Positions 27,379-34,465 of a DNA stretch of 34,577 nucleotides are shown one piece after another; position 1 is the first letter of the stretch, and every line of letters begins with the position of its first letter. The DNA comes from Dysgonamonadaceae bacterium (GTDB lineage Bacteria; Bacteroidota; Bacteroidia; Bacteroidales; Azobacteroidaceae). The translations under genes and the position numbers were made by a program. The notes below the pieces were generated by a model. The model worked only from the letters and a program-made list of their open reading frames with translations. It made no database searches and was not told the origin of the DNA. The stretch spans positions 1 to 34,577 of the forward strand of contig JAIRKO010000057.1 of assembly GCA_031260045.1 (NCBI GenBank), in the 5' to 3' direction.

Positions 27379-27386
27379 CCTCCTTT
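27379..27386 (-). promoter_or_regulatory. Full Shine-Dalgarno sequence for hpf
   Basis: The minus strand reads AAAGGAGG, then 7 bases, then the hpf ATG. Bacteroidota genes generally lack such sites, and I see none as strong elsewhere in this window. It overlaps the 5' leader directly after the xerC stop. Confidence 0.8.
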
Positions 27387-27389
27387 CGT

Positions 27390-28271
27390 TTAAGCTCTCG
27401 GATGAGCCTGATGATATACTTTTTTTAATTCTTCAAAAGTTGTATGCGTGTAAACTTCGGTTGAAGAAAGACTTGCGTGTCCCAATAATTCTTTAACGGC
27501 ATTCAAATCCGCACCGTCGTTCAGCATACTTGTCGCAAAAGTGTGCCGCAACACATGAGGGCTTTTTTTAGACAGGTTCGGGATTTCGGACAGCCGTTTA
27601 GTTACGATACCATATATAATTGAATTGGATAATGTTTTGCCGTTTTTCCGGACAAAAAAGGCATTATTCGCCGGCGTTTCTATTGTTTCACTCCTTATAT
27701 TAATATAAGACTGCAAAACATCCCTCAAAGTATCGGAAAACGGTATCAAGCGCTGTTTGTTTCTTTTTCCGATTACTTTTATCGTTTTGGCTTGAAAATC
27801 AACATCTTCGTTTTTCAAACCGGCTAATTCGGCGCAACGAATACCGGTTGTGTAAAAAACGTCTAAAATCGCTTTATCGCGTTCCCCTTCAAAAGCGTCT
27901 TCATCGTCCCAACCGGAAAATAACTTTGCCATATCCAAATCTTTAACAAAATGCGGAAGCGGTTTTTTCACCTTCGGTCCCCGTATGTTTTTGAGCGGAG
28001 TGGTTTCAATATATTTATTTTTACACAGATACTTAAAGAACGATTTCAAAGAACTTAATTTTCGGTTTACGGAGAGCGGAGAGTAATTTTCACTCATCAG
28101 GAAAACAATCCACCGCCGCACCCACACGGCGTCAATTGTTTCCGGTTGAAAAGCGGAATCGCCGGCTACAAATTCCTTAAACTGATACAAATCATTTTTG
28201 TAAGACTCAACCGTATGAGCGGAATAATTTTTCTCATACAGCAAATACTGTAAAAACGATTCTATCATCAT
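27390..28271 (-). CDS. xerC: Tyrosine recombinase, XerC/XerD type
   Basis: Site-specific recombinase, 293 residues, most likely the housekeeping enzyme that resolves chromosome dimers. The N-terminal SAM-like domain (about 1-90) is followed by the catalytic domain with Arg145 (TTGIRCAELAGL), Lys169, His239 and Arg242 (PHVLRHTFATSML), His265 (LLGHASLSSTEVY) and nucleophile Tyr274. All catalytic residues are present. Two ATGs are adjacent at 28271 and 28268. The setting rpsU-xerC-hpf is a conserved Bacteroidota arrangement as I recall it, which argues against it being a mobile-element integrase despite the nearby tRNA genes. Confidence 0.92.
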   Translation of the reverse strand: MMIESFLQYLLYEKNYSAHTVESYKNDLYQFKEFVAGDSAFQPETIDAVWVRRWIVFLMSENYSPLSVNRKLSSLKSFFKYLCKNKYIETTPLKNIRGPKVKKPLPHFVKDLDMAKLFSGWDDEDAFEGERDKAILDVFYTTGIRCAELAGLKNEDVDFQAKTIKVIGKRNKQRLIPFSDTLRDVLQSYINIRSETIETPANNAFFVRKNGKTLSNSIIYGIVTKRLSEIPNLSKKSPHVLRHTFATSMLNDGADLNAVKELLGHASLSSTEVYTHTTFEELKKVYHQAHPRA

Positions 28272-28349
28272 ACTTTTTTATTTGAGATATACGAAATCAG
28301 GAAGTAAAGTATGAACTACCAAACTTTTATCAAGAAAAAAACAGGATTA

Positions 28350-28541
28350 TTATTCTTCTGCCTGATATAATTTTTGAACGTAAATAGCGTGAACTTTTTG
28401 TTTTCTTTTTTCAACAGACGGTTTTGTGAAGGCTTGTCTTTTACGCAGTTCTTTAGTCACACCGGTCTTTTCTAATTTTCATTTGAACATTTTTAAGGCG
28501 CGTTCAATATTTTCGCCTTCCTTCAATGGAACGATAATCAT
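28350..28541 (-). pseudogene. rpsU: 30S ribosomal protein S21 gene with an in-frame TGA at codon 21
   Basis: From the ATG at 28541 the frame reads MIIVPLKEGENIERALKMFK, then TGA (28481-28479), then KLEKTGVTKELRKRQAFTKP and on to VHAIYVQKLYQAEE and a TAA at 28350. The two halves together are a normal 63-residue bS21; the stop replaces a residue that is Arg or Lys in the family, so one C-to-T change (CGA to TGA) explains it. Everything after the stop is still conserved and the promoter is intact, so the lesion is recent or a sequence error. TGA is used as a normal stop by glyS, hisG and others here, so a changed code is unlikely. bS21 sits next to the anti-Shine-Dalgarno of 16S rRNA. Confidence 0.9.
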
Positions 28542-28595
28542 AATTTTCTTTTGATAAGTAAATTTTAAAATGTTAATATTTAGTATTTCGGACGG

Positions 28596-28626
28596 CAAAG
28601 ATAGAGGAAAGTTTCTCAATAACAAA
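28596..28626 (-). promoter_or_regulatory. Promoter of rpsU-xerC-hpf
   Basis: The minus strand reads TTTG (28626-28623), 19 bases, TATCTTTG (28603-28596): a full match to the Bacteroidota promoter, about 55 bases before the rpsU ATG. Confidence 0.85.
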
Positions 28627-28699
28627 ACATTTTTAAATTGTTTTTAAAAACAAGCCGTTTTTTTGTAGATTAACAAAAGGAAAGGTTTCATTTATTTTG

Positions 28700-28774
28700 T
28701 CGAGGTACCAAGATTCGAACTTGGGACCCCCTGCTCCCAAAGCAGGTGCGCTAACCGGACTGCGCTACACCTCG
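28700..28774 (-). tRNA. tRNA-Pro (anticodon TGG)
   Basis: 75 nt: acceptor CGAGGTG/TACCTCG (one G-U pair), anticodon stem CCTGC/GCAGG around loop TTTGGGA (anticodon TGG), T-loop TTCGAAT, discriminator A. CCA is not encoded. Confidence 0.96.
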
Positions 28775-28787
28775 ATTTTTGCGACTG

Positions 28788-28795
28788 CAAAGATA
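28788..28795 (-). promoter_or_regulatory. -7 box of tRNA-Pro
   Basis: The minus strand reads TATCTTTG, a full TAnnTTTG match 13 bases before the tRNA. At the -33 distance there is only a T-rich run (TTTT), so the upstream half is imperfect. Confidence 0.6.
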
Positions 28796-28870
28796 TGAAT
28801 TTTTTTAATAGAAAAAAAGAGGAACTCTTCCGGATAAAATTGATTTCATCGATTTTCAATTGACCCCACT

Positions 28871-28962
28871 GCGTCATTGCGAAGGTGCAGTCTGAAGCAA
28901 TCCAGAGCCAACCACCGCGCAATTCTCTGGATTGCTTCACCACTTCGCGGTTCGCAATGACG
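28871..28962. repeat. Palindromic intergenic repeat, copy 5 (complete)
   Basis: Left arm starts GCGTCATTGCGAAGGTGCAG and ends in GCAATCCAGAG; right arm starts CTCTGGATTGCTTCACCAC and ends in TTCGCAATGACG. It lies between tRNA-Pro and the end of the zinc-ribbon gene. Confidence 0.85.
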
Positions 28963-28988
28963 ATTGCGATAATTTACCTTTTTCCCCT

Positions 28989-29861
28989 TCACTCCACGCC
29001 AGCAAGTTGCGGATCAATAATAATCCGCCCGCAATGTTCGCAAACAATAGTTCTTTTACGCAGTTTGATGTCTAATTGACGTTGGGGTGGAATTTTATTA
29101 AAACAACCGCCGCAAGCGTCGCGCTGAATGTAAACGACAGCCAACCCGTTGCGGACGCTTTTGCGAATGCGTTTAAATGCAATCAAAAGACGAGGGTCGA
29201 TGGTTGTTTCCAACTGTTTGGCTTTTTCCCGCAGTTGATCTTCCTGAGTTTTCGTTTCGGAAACAATTTCATCCAATTCCTCTTTTTTAGATTTCAAATC
29301 GGCTTGACGTTCTTCCAGCAAGGCTTTACTTTTGGCAACTTCGTCGTTAATTATTTTCAAATCGGCGGTAAATTCCCTGATGTGCTTTTCCGCCAATTCC
29401 ACTTCAAGCCCCTGAAATTCAATTTCTTTCGATAGTGTATCAAATTCCCGGTTGTTACGAACATTATCCAATTGTTCTTTGTACTTGCTTATCAAAGCGT
29501 CGGCATCGGTAATTTTAATTCGTTCTTGCCCGATAGCGGTATCAAGATCCTTGCCGTCCAACTGTAAATTCTGGATGCGCGTTTGTAAGCCAACCACTTC
29601 ATCTTCCAAATCCTGCACTTCCAAAGGAAGTTCGCCGCGCAGTGTTTTGATTTTATCAATTTCCGTAAGCATGGTTTGCAATTTATATAAATTGACCAAT
29701 TTTTGTTCAATCAACACGTCGCCGTCCGAATCAACATCTTGATTGATAACGGGCTGTACTTTCGTTATTGGTTCGGCAGCCGCCTTTTTTTTAGATTTTT
29801 CCGAGCTTGTTTTTGTTGCTTTTGTCGCTTTTTTTGCAGTTGTTTGTTCTTTCTTTGCCAT
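28989..29861 (-). CDS. Coiled-coil C4 zinc-ribbon protein (DUF164 family)
   Basis: 290 residues. A Lys/Ala-rich N-terminus (about 1-30) is followed by a long coiled coil (about 50-225) and a C-terminal zinc ribbon with CGGC and CEHC pairs (DACGGCFNKIPP...TIVCEHCGRII). The family (CT398-like) is widespread and thought to be nucleic-acid or ribosome associated, with no settled function. It lies 8 bases after the Nif3 gene and is clearly co-transcribed; the Nif3/DUF164 pair recurs in many bacteria, suggesting a shared process. The basic N-terminal tail could contact RNA or DNA; that is inference. Confidence 0.9.
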   Translation of the reverse strand: MAKKEQTTAKKATKATKTSSEKSKKKAAAEPITKVQPVINQDVDSDGDVLIEQKLVNLYKLQTMLTEIDKIKTLRGELPLEVQDLEDEVVGLQTRIQNLQLDGKDLDTAIGQERIKITDADALISKYKEQLDNVRNNREFDTLSKEIEFQGLEVELAEKHIREFTADLKIINDEVAKSKALLEERQADLKSKKEELDEIVSETKTQEDQLREKAKQLETTIDPRLLIAFKRIRKSVRNGLAVVYIQRDACGGCFNKIPPQRQLDIKLRKRTIVCEHCGRIIIDPQLAGVE

Positions 29862-29869
29862 ATTTTAAT

Positions 29870-30964
29870 TCACATAAAATTTACGGGATTTGTATCCGCC
29901 ATTGAAAAATGAAGCGCAAAGTTAGTGTATTTTTTTGTGATAATATTATAAAATATTTCTTTTGTGGCGACTTCCGATTCATAATGCCCGATAACAGCCA
30001 AAAGGATACGGTTTTCCACGTCGTAATAATCATTGTATTTCGCTTCGCCGGTGATGAAAATGTCGGCTTCGCAAGCGATGGCGTCGGGAATTAAAAACGC
30101 TCCGCTACCGCCGCATAAGGCGATTTTCCGGATTTGTTTACCCGTAAGCGGCGAATGTTTAAGCGTTTGCAAGTCGAAAAGGGTTTTTAGTTTGTGCAAA
30201 AAAGATTGTTCGCTTTCGGGATTCGGAAGTTCGCCGATAACTCCGGAACCGACTTGCGCCCACTCGTTTTCCAAAGGGAAAAAATCATAAGCCGGTTCTT
30301 CGTAAGGATGCGCGGCAAGCAACGCCCTGAGCGCCGCCGACTTTTTATAAACCGGAACAATCGTTTCGATGCGGATTTCCGATTCGGTGTGAAATTCGCC
30401 GACGCTACCCGCATAAGGACGCGCCGCCTCGCCTGCGCGGAAAGTGCCTGAACCCGAAGTGTTGAAACTGCAGGAATCATAATTCCCAATCTGTCCTGCA
30501 CCCGCGTTGAACAAAGCATTTCGGAGCGTTTCCGCGTGCGCTTCAGGAACAAACGTTATTAATTTCAGCAGGCTATTTTTTTTCGGACTCAAAGCGCGGA
30601 CGTTCTGCAAACCGATTTTCCCCGCCAGATGGTAATTGACGCCGCCAAAAGCATTGTCCATATTGGTATGCGAAGCATAAATGACAATGTCGTTTTTGCA
30701 GGCTTTGATTACGCAACGTTCGACATAGGTTTTTCCCGTCAGTTTTTTCAAAGGCTTGAACAGAAGCGGATGATGGGATATAATCAGGTTGCAATCCTTT
30801 TTTATCGCTTCGTTTATAACTTCTTCCGTTATATCCAAACACAAGAGGACGCCGCGTGCTTCGGCGGAAATGTCGCCTATCTGTAAGCCCGAATTGTCAA
30901 AATTTTCCTGAAGCGGAAGTGGGGCGTAATTTTCTAATTCATCTATAATCTGGGAAATTTTCAT
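29870..30964 (-). CDS. Nif3-family dinuclear metal centre protein
   Basis: 364 residues, the long form with a PII/CutA-like domain inserted in the middle (about 130-235). Metal-binding histidines are seen in LIISHHPLLFKPLKKL (N-terminal part) and in the C-terminal HYESEVATKEIF; a conserved Asp lies in ASHTNMDNAFGGVNYHLA. The family is often named GTP cyclohydrolase 1 type 2 (YqfO/YbgI), but the activity is not established in general. Paired with the downstream DUF164 gene (8-base gap). No promoter is evident upstream; a partial palindromic repeat sits 50 bases before the start. Confidence 0.93.
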   Translation of the reverse strand: MKISQIIDELENYAPLPLQENFDNSGLQIGDISAEARGVLLCLDITEEVINEAIKKDCNLIISHHPLLFKPLKKLTGKTYVERCVIKACKNDIVIYASHTNMDNAFGGVNYHLAGKIGLQNVRALSPKKNSLLKLITFVPEAHAETLRNALFNAGAGQIGNYDSCSFNTSGSGTFRAGEAARPYAGSVGEFHTESEIRIETIVPVYKKSAALRALLAAHPYEEPAYDFFPLENEWAQVGSGVIGELPNPESEQSFLHKLKTLFDLQTLKHSPLTGKQIRKIALCGGSGAFLIPDAIACEADIFITGEAKYNDYYDVENRILLAVIGHYESEVATKEIFYNIITKKYTNFALHFSMADTNPVNFM

Positions 30965-31013
30965 GTTTTTGTTTGTGTAAGTCGTAAAATTATTATTTAA
31001 GGAATAAAATTTT

Positions 31014-31052
31014 CCGGATTGCTTTACCGCTTCGTGGTTTGCTGAATGACGG
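31014..31052. repeat. Palindromic repeat, half copy 6 (degraded)
   Basis: CCGGATTGCTTTACCGCTTC, then GTGGTTTGCTGAATGACGGG: the right arm of the repeat with several changes and no left arm. It fills the gap between ftcD and the Nif3 gene. Confidence 0.6.
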
Positions 31053-31056
31053 GCTT

Positions 31057-31950
31057 TTACTCTACATGCGTTTCCAAAATTTGCCCCACAGAAAAATTTT
31101 CCAACCCCAAATAATAAGAAACCGTATCTACAACGGCTTGCAGCGGCAATAAACCGACGAGTTCGGAACCGGCAACCGTAACGCCATATCGTTGGGCTTC
31201 AAAGCGAACCGTTTCTACGGCTTGGTAAACGGCTGTTTTCGTATAGTCCGTCAAATTCATGGAAACTTGAACTTTGTTACGGTCTTTCAATTCGACGCCC
31301 ATCGCTTTGCAAAACCGCAAGCCGCCGCCGATGGAACGCACTTTTTTTGCAATCCTGTCGGCAATTTCCAATTTGTCCGTATTTAAGTTTACGTTGAAAG
31401 CAATCAGCGGCAGACGTGCGCCGACAACCGAAGCGCCGGCAGTAGGATGCCGTTCGCCGGGACCAAAATCGGGTTTCCATTCGGGAAGTTTCATTTTTTC
31501 GGTTAATCCCTCAAAAGCGCCTTTCCTGATAGCGGCAAGATTTTGCCGATGGGCTGCCGAAGCCGATTTTTCGTACAGATAAACCGGAAGCGCATATTTC
31601 AGGGCAAGCATCCGCGCCGTATCTTTTGCCAGCGCGTCCGCTTCTTCGAGACTCATTCCTTTCAGCGGGATAAAGGGGATAACATCGGCGGCGCCAATTC
31701 TGGGATGTTGACCTTTATGCCTGGTCAAATCAATTTCCCCGACGGCAATTCCGACGGCTTCAACGACGGCTGTTTTCATCGCCTCCGGTTCGCCGATGGC
31801 AGTAACGACCATGCGGTTATGGTCTTTATCGCTGCTGTAATCCAGCAGTTTAATATTTTCCTTTGCCCTGAAAGCGTTTACGATTCGTTCTATTTTTTCC
31901 AAATCCTGCCCTTCGCTGAAGTTGGGGACACATTCGACGATTTTGTTCAT
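31057..31950 (-). CDS. ftcD: Glutamate formimidoyltransferase
   Basis: Transfers the formimino group from N-formimino-glutamate to tetrahydrofolate in histidine breakdown. 297 residues, the single-function transferase without the cyclodeaminase half found in animals. Diagnostic stretches: IVECVPNFSEGQDLEKIERI, DHNRMVVTAIGEPEAM, HKGQHPRIGAADVIPFIPL (the folate/active-site region), and GARLPLIAFNVNLNT. It follows the ROK kinase gene by 22 bases, so they are probably co-transcribed. Other hut genes (hutH, hutU, hutI) are not in the window, so a full histidine-use pathway cannot be judged. Confidence 0.95.
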   Translation of the reverse strand: MNKIVECVPNFSEGQDLEKIERIVNAFRAKENIKLLDYSSDKDHNRMVVTAIGEPEAMKTAVVEAVGIAVGEIDLTRHKGQHPRIGAADVIPFIPLKGMSLEEADALAKDTARMLALKYALPVYLYEKSASAAHRQNLAAIRKGAFEGLTEKMKLPEWKPDFGPGERHPTAGASVVGARLPLIAFNVNLNTDKLEIADRIAKKVRSIGGGLRFCKAMGVELKDRNKVQVSMNLTDYTKTAVYQAVETVRFEAQRYGVTVAGSELVGLLPLQAVVDTVSYYLGLENFSVGQILETHVE

Positions 31951-31972
31951 GTCCTCTAATTCGTATTGAAAG

Positions 31973-32938
31973 TTACGCCTCCCAAGCTAAAGCGCTCGCC
32001 CCCAAGATAGCAGCCTCCGCATCATTCAGCGTGGATACCGTGATTTCGGTTTTTCCCGCAAAGATGCTCAATACATTTTTGTCCACCGCTTTTTTCAAAG
32101 GTTCCAGCAGGAAGTCGCCCGCATGAGCCAACCCGCCAAACAGGATAATGGTTTTCGGGCTGGAATATGCAATGAAATCGGCTATCGCCTCGCCCAAAAT
32201 CCTGCCGGTAAATTCAAATATTTCAATCGCCATCGCATCGCCGGATTTGGCGGCGTCGTACACATTTTTGGCGGTTATCGGAACGGCGGTAATGTTTCGC
32301 AACAAAGTTTTCCTTTCGGGATAGATTTCCAAAAACTCGCGGGCGGTTCTCGCCACCCCCGTCGCCGAAGCGTAGGTTTCCAGACAACCGGTGCGCCCGC
32401 ATCCGCAGAGGCGTCCGTTGTGGCGCACCGGACGCGTGTGTCCCAATTCGCCGGCGAAACCGTCATGACCGACAACCAACTGTCCGCCGACGACAATGCC
32501 GCTGCCTAAACCTGTTCCCAACGTAATCACGATAAAATCTTTCAATCCCTTCGCCGCGCCGTAAGCCATCTCGCCCAAAGCGGCGGCATTGGCGTCGTTG
32601 GTCAGTTTGCAGGGCAATCCCGTTTTTTCCGAAATCATTGCAGCCAAAGGCACCACCTCCGATTTCGCCCAAGGAATGTTAGCCGCTTTTTCAATCGTGC
32701 CGTCGTTCATATTACCGTTGGGAACGCCCATCCCGATGCCCGTAATTTTGCCCGAAAAATTATGTTTAACGATCAGTTCGTTAATTGCTTTTCCCAGAGC
32801 CTCCGCATAAGTTTCGCCGGTATTGTAATCAACCGTACTGATGGAAGTGCGAACCGGTATGTCTCCTCTCCTGTCCACAAACCCGACGACGGTATTCGTA
32901 CCGCCCATATCCACTCCTATTGCATAAAGTTTGTCCAT
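31973..32938 (-). CDS. ROK-family sugar kinase, probable glucokinase
   Basis: 321 residues. ATP-binding GVDMGGTNTVVGF at 8-20, catalytic-site region TNDANAAALGEMAYG, the second phosphate loop ITLGTGLGSGIVV, and the ROK zinc motif GHTRPVRHNGRLCGCGRTGC followed by LE. These match bacterial glucokinases of the ROK group; fructokinase or N-acetylmannosamine kinase activity is possible. No helix-turn-helix domain is present, so it is an enzyme and not a ROK repressor. It follows the micro-protein cassette B by 32 bases and precedes ftcD by 22. Confidence 0.92.
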   Translation of the reverse strand: MDKLYAIGVDMGGTNTVVGFVDRRGDIPVRTSISTVDYNTGETYAEALGKAINELIVKHNFSGKITGIGMGVPNGNMNDGTIEKAANIPWAKSEVVPLAAMISEKTGLPCKLTNDANAAALGEMAYGAAKGLKDFIVITLGTGLGSGIVVGGQLVVGHDGFAGELGHTRPVRHNGRLCGCGRTGCLETYASATGVARTAREFLEIYPERKTLLRNITAVPITAKNVYDAAKSGDAMAIEIFEFTGRILGEAIADFIAYSSPKTIILFGGLAHAGDFLLEPLKKAVDKNVLSIFAGKTEITVSTLNDAEAAILGASALAWEA

Positions 32939-32970
32939 TGTTTTTTATTTTTATGGGTTAATAATATTAA

Positions 32971-33075
32971 TTAATCATTTTCATCTAAAAACCTTTTACC
33001 TGCCTTTGTTTTTGACCAAACAAACACACCAATAAAGAACGCAAGCAAAGCAAAATCAGCATATAATCCTTCCAT
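32971..33075 (-). CDS. 34-residue single-pass membrane micro-protein (cassette B, second gene)
   Basis: ATG at 33075, stop at 32971. Product MEGLYADFALLAFFIGVFVW then SKTKAGKRFLDEND: one membrane span (about residues 6-20), a basic stretch, then an acidic tail. Length (34) and layout equal those of the gene at 15563-15667, though residues are barely alike. It begins 4 bases after the stop of the 58-residue gene and ends 32 bases before the ROK kinase start. I know no family. Too short for standard gene callers. Confidence 0.6.
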   Translation of the reverse strand: MEGLYADFALLAFFIGVFVWSKTKAGKRFLDEND

Positions 33076-33079
33076 AATT

Positions 33080-33256
33080 TTATTTTTTAACTGTTAAGAA
33101 AAACAAACCTAAACTAAATGTTACAATGGTTATTACAATTCCAACTGTATATAATAACCATATTTCTTTAAATGTACCTACAAATGTAGATATAACTACC
33201 GCCGTTGCGACGTACTTGGACACGTCCATAAACCACTTTCCTATTTCCCTTTTCAT
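33080..33256 (-). CDS. 58-residue two-span membrane protein (cassette B, first gene)
   Basis: ATG at 33256. The product starts MKREIGKWFMDVSKYVATAV and ends GIVITIVTFSLGLFFLTVKK: two membrane spans (about 14-28 and 33-54) with a short linker (GTFKEIW) and basic ends. I think it belongs to, or is near, the Bacteroidota family DUF6722 (short proteins starting KxIGK...DVSKY), from memory and without a search. A TACATTTG promoter box lies 24 bases upstream. Its companion is the 34-residue gene that follows. Function unknown. Confidence 0.68.
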   Translation of the reverse strand: MKREIGKWFMDVSKYVATAVVISTFVGTFKEIWLLYTVGIVITIVTFSLGLFFLTVKK

Positions 33257-33279
33257 TGAAATATAATATGAATTGGGTG

Positions 33280-33287
33280 CAAATGTA
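33280..33287 (-). promoter_or_regulatory. -7 box of cassette B and probably ROK-ftcD
   Basis: The minus strand reads TACATTTG, a full TAnnTTTG match, 24 bases before the 58-residue gene. A TTTG occurs only 13 bases upstream, too close, so the -33 half is doubtful. Confidence 0.5.
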
Positions 33288-33301
33288 ATGAAATTTCAAT
33301 C

Positions 33302-33331
33302 AAAAAAAAAAGCCGTGCGTTTTTCACGACT
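33302..33331 (-). terminator. Intrinsic terminator after the 42-bp repeat array
   Basis: On the minus strand AGTCGTG, loop AAAAACG, CACGGCT (7 bp with one G-U), followed by a run of nine or ten T. This is a textbook terminator for a minus-strand transcript coming from the repeat array. Confidence 0.8.
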
Positions 33332-33404
33332 AATCGCTTATTCTGTGGAAACACAGGCGGACATTGCATTGCGGTCTTGCGTAAAGCAATTACCCTTTGT
33401 TGAG

Positions 33405-33614
33405 ACGCTTCCGGAAACATACAAAAGTCTCTTGCAGGAGTGCGGGACACTTTCGGAAGCATACAAAAGTCTCTCGTAGGGGTGCGAAACACTTTCGGGA
33501 ACATACAAAAGTCTCTCGCAAGGGTGCGGGACACTTTCGGAACTTCCGAAAATGAGAAATCGGTTTGCGAGCCATTTTCGGAACTTCCGGAAACGCAAAA
33601 ACCGGTTTGCGGGA
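33405..33614. repeat. Tandem array: five 42-bp units of two subtypes
   Basis: Units start at 33405, 33447, 33489 (subtype 1, core CATACAAAAGTCTCT) and 33531, 33573 (subtype 2, core TCGGAACTTCCG and CGGTTTGCG), together exactly 210 bases. All begin with a form of ACACTTTCGGAA. Because 42 is a multiple of three and no stop occurs, all three minus-strand frames stay open through it, giving 14-residue repeats such as RTPARDFCMFPKVS or ERLLYVPESVPHPC. I recall similar repeat peptides as spurious ORFs in other Bacteroidota, so I treat it as a minisatellite, not a gene. It fills the 440-base gap between cassette B and frdB, flanked by terminators. Confidence 0.85.
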
Positions 33615-33640
33615 TGTTTGCGCTGTTAAATTGTTTTCAC

Positions 33641-33678
33641 AAAAATAAGGCGCATGAAAAACCATGCGCCTTATTTTT
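33641..33678. terminator. Strong bidirectional terminator after frdB
   Basis: AAAAATAAGGCGCATG (33641-33656) pairs perfectly with CATGCGCCTTATTTTT (33663-33678): 16 bp, 6-base loop, with A/T ends that act as U runs in either direction. It starts 20 bases after the frdB stop. Confidence 0.9.
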
Positions 33679-33697
33679 CGTTTTACGTATGTAGCCG

Positions 33698-34453
33698 CTA
33701 ATCAGATAATTTGGCTTTCAGAAATTCTCTGTTCAACCGCGCAATATGGCTAATTGATACGCCTTTTGGACATTCCTTTTCACAGGCGCGGGTATTGGTG
33801 CAGTTGCCGAAACCCAATTCGTCCATTTTTGCAATCATCGCTTTCACCCGTTCTTTCGTTTCCGGTTTTCCTTGCGGCAACAATGCCAACTGGCTGACTT
33901 TTGCCGAGACAAACAGCATTGCCGAACCGTTTTTGCAGGCGGCGACGCAGGCTCCGCAACCGATGCAGGAAGCGGCGTCCATCGCTTCGTCGGCAACCGG
34001 CTTGGGAATGGGAATCGCGTTGGCGTCGGGAACGCCGCCGGTATTGACCGACACGTAACCGCCAGCCTGAATGATTTTGTCGAATGCATACCGGTCGACC
34101 ATCAAGTCGCGAATGACCGGAAATGCTGCCGACCGCCAAGGCTCGACCGTAATTGTGTCGCCGTCGTTGAAATGCGGCATGTGAAGCTGGCAGGTAGTAA
34201 CCCGGTCGTCGGGACCATGCGGGTGACCGTTGATATACAACGAACACATTCCGCAGATGCCTTCGCGGCAATCGTTGTCGAATGCCACCGGCTCTTTCCT
34301 CTCGTTCACTAATTTTTCGTTCAGGATGTCAAGCATTTCGAGAAACGACGTATCGCCCGATATTCCATCCAATTTGTAGGTTTCAAAACCTCCTTTTTCC
34401 TTGGGCCCTTTTTGACGCCAGACTTTTAATTTGATGTTTATTACTTTTTCCAT
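33698..34453 (-). CDS. frdB: Fumarate reductase/succinate dehydrogenase iron-sulfur subunit
   Basis: Electron-carrying subunit of the quinol:fumarate reductase complex at the inner membrane, central to succinate production in anaerobic Bacteroidales. 251 residues. [2Fe-2S] ligands Cys62, Cys67, Cys70 and Cys88 ([10 protein letters not shown]...TTCQ); the [4Fe-4S] and [3Fe-4S] ligands are Cys163, Cys166, Cys169, Cys173 ([11 protein letters not shown]) and Cys218, Cys224, Cys228 ([15 protein letters not shown]). All are present. It follows frdA by 12 bases. The direction in the cell (reductase or dehydrogenase) cannot be read from this subunit; the anaerobic lineage favours fumarate reduction. 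The symbol sdhB is equally usable. Confidence 0.95.
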   Translation of the reverse strand: MEKVINIKLKVWRQKGPKEKGGFETYKLDGISGDTSFLEMLDILNEKLVNERKEPVAFDNDCREGICGMCSLYINGHPHGPDDRVTTCQLHMPHFNDGDTITVEPWRSAAFPVIRDLMVDRYAFDKIIQAGGYVSVNTGGVPDANAIPIPKPVADEAMDAASCIGCGACVAACKNGSAMLFVSAKVSQLALLPQGKPETKERVKAMIAKMDELGFGNCTNTRACEKECPKGVSISHIARLNREFLKAKLSD

Positions 34454-34465
34454 TTCTTCTTATAG

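Noticed and set aside
27390-28271. Phage or genomic-island integrase next to tRNA genes
   Set aside because: Gene context rpsU-xerC-hpf and housekeeping neighbours point to XerC; no attachment-site duplication or cargo genes are visible.
28350-28541. UGA reassigned to an amino acid in this genome
   Set aside because: glyS, hisG, the 68-residue gene and the lipoprotein at 16697 end in TGA within ATGA overlaps where the next gene starts, which fits normal stop use.
33405-33614. CRISPR array
   Set aside because: Units are directly adjacent with no spacers and differ internally; no cas gene is present.
33338-33665. Three overlapping minus-strand ORFs across the 42-bp repeats
   Set aside because: All three frames are open because the unit length is a multiple of three and lacks stops; frame choice is arbitrary and no signal or domain is seen. 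Kept as a repeat, with transcription as an open question.
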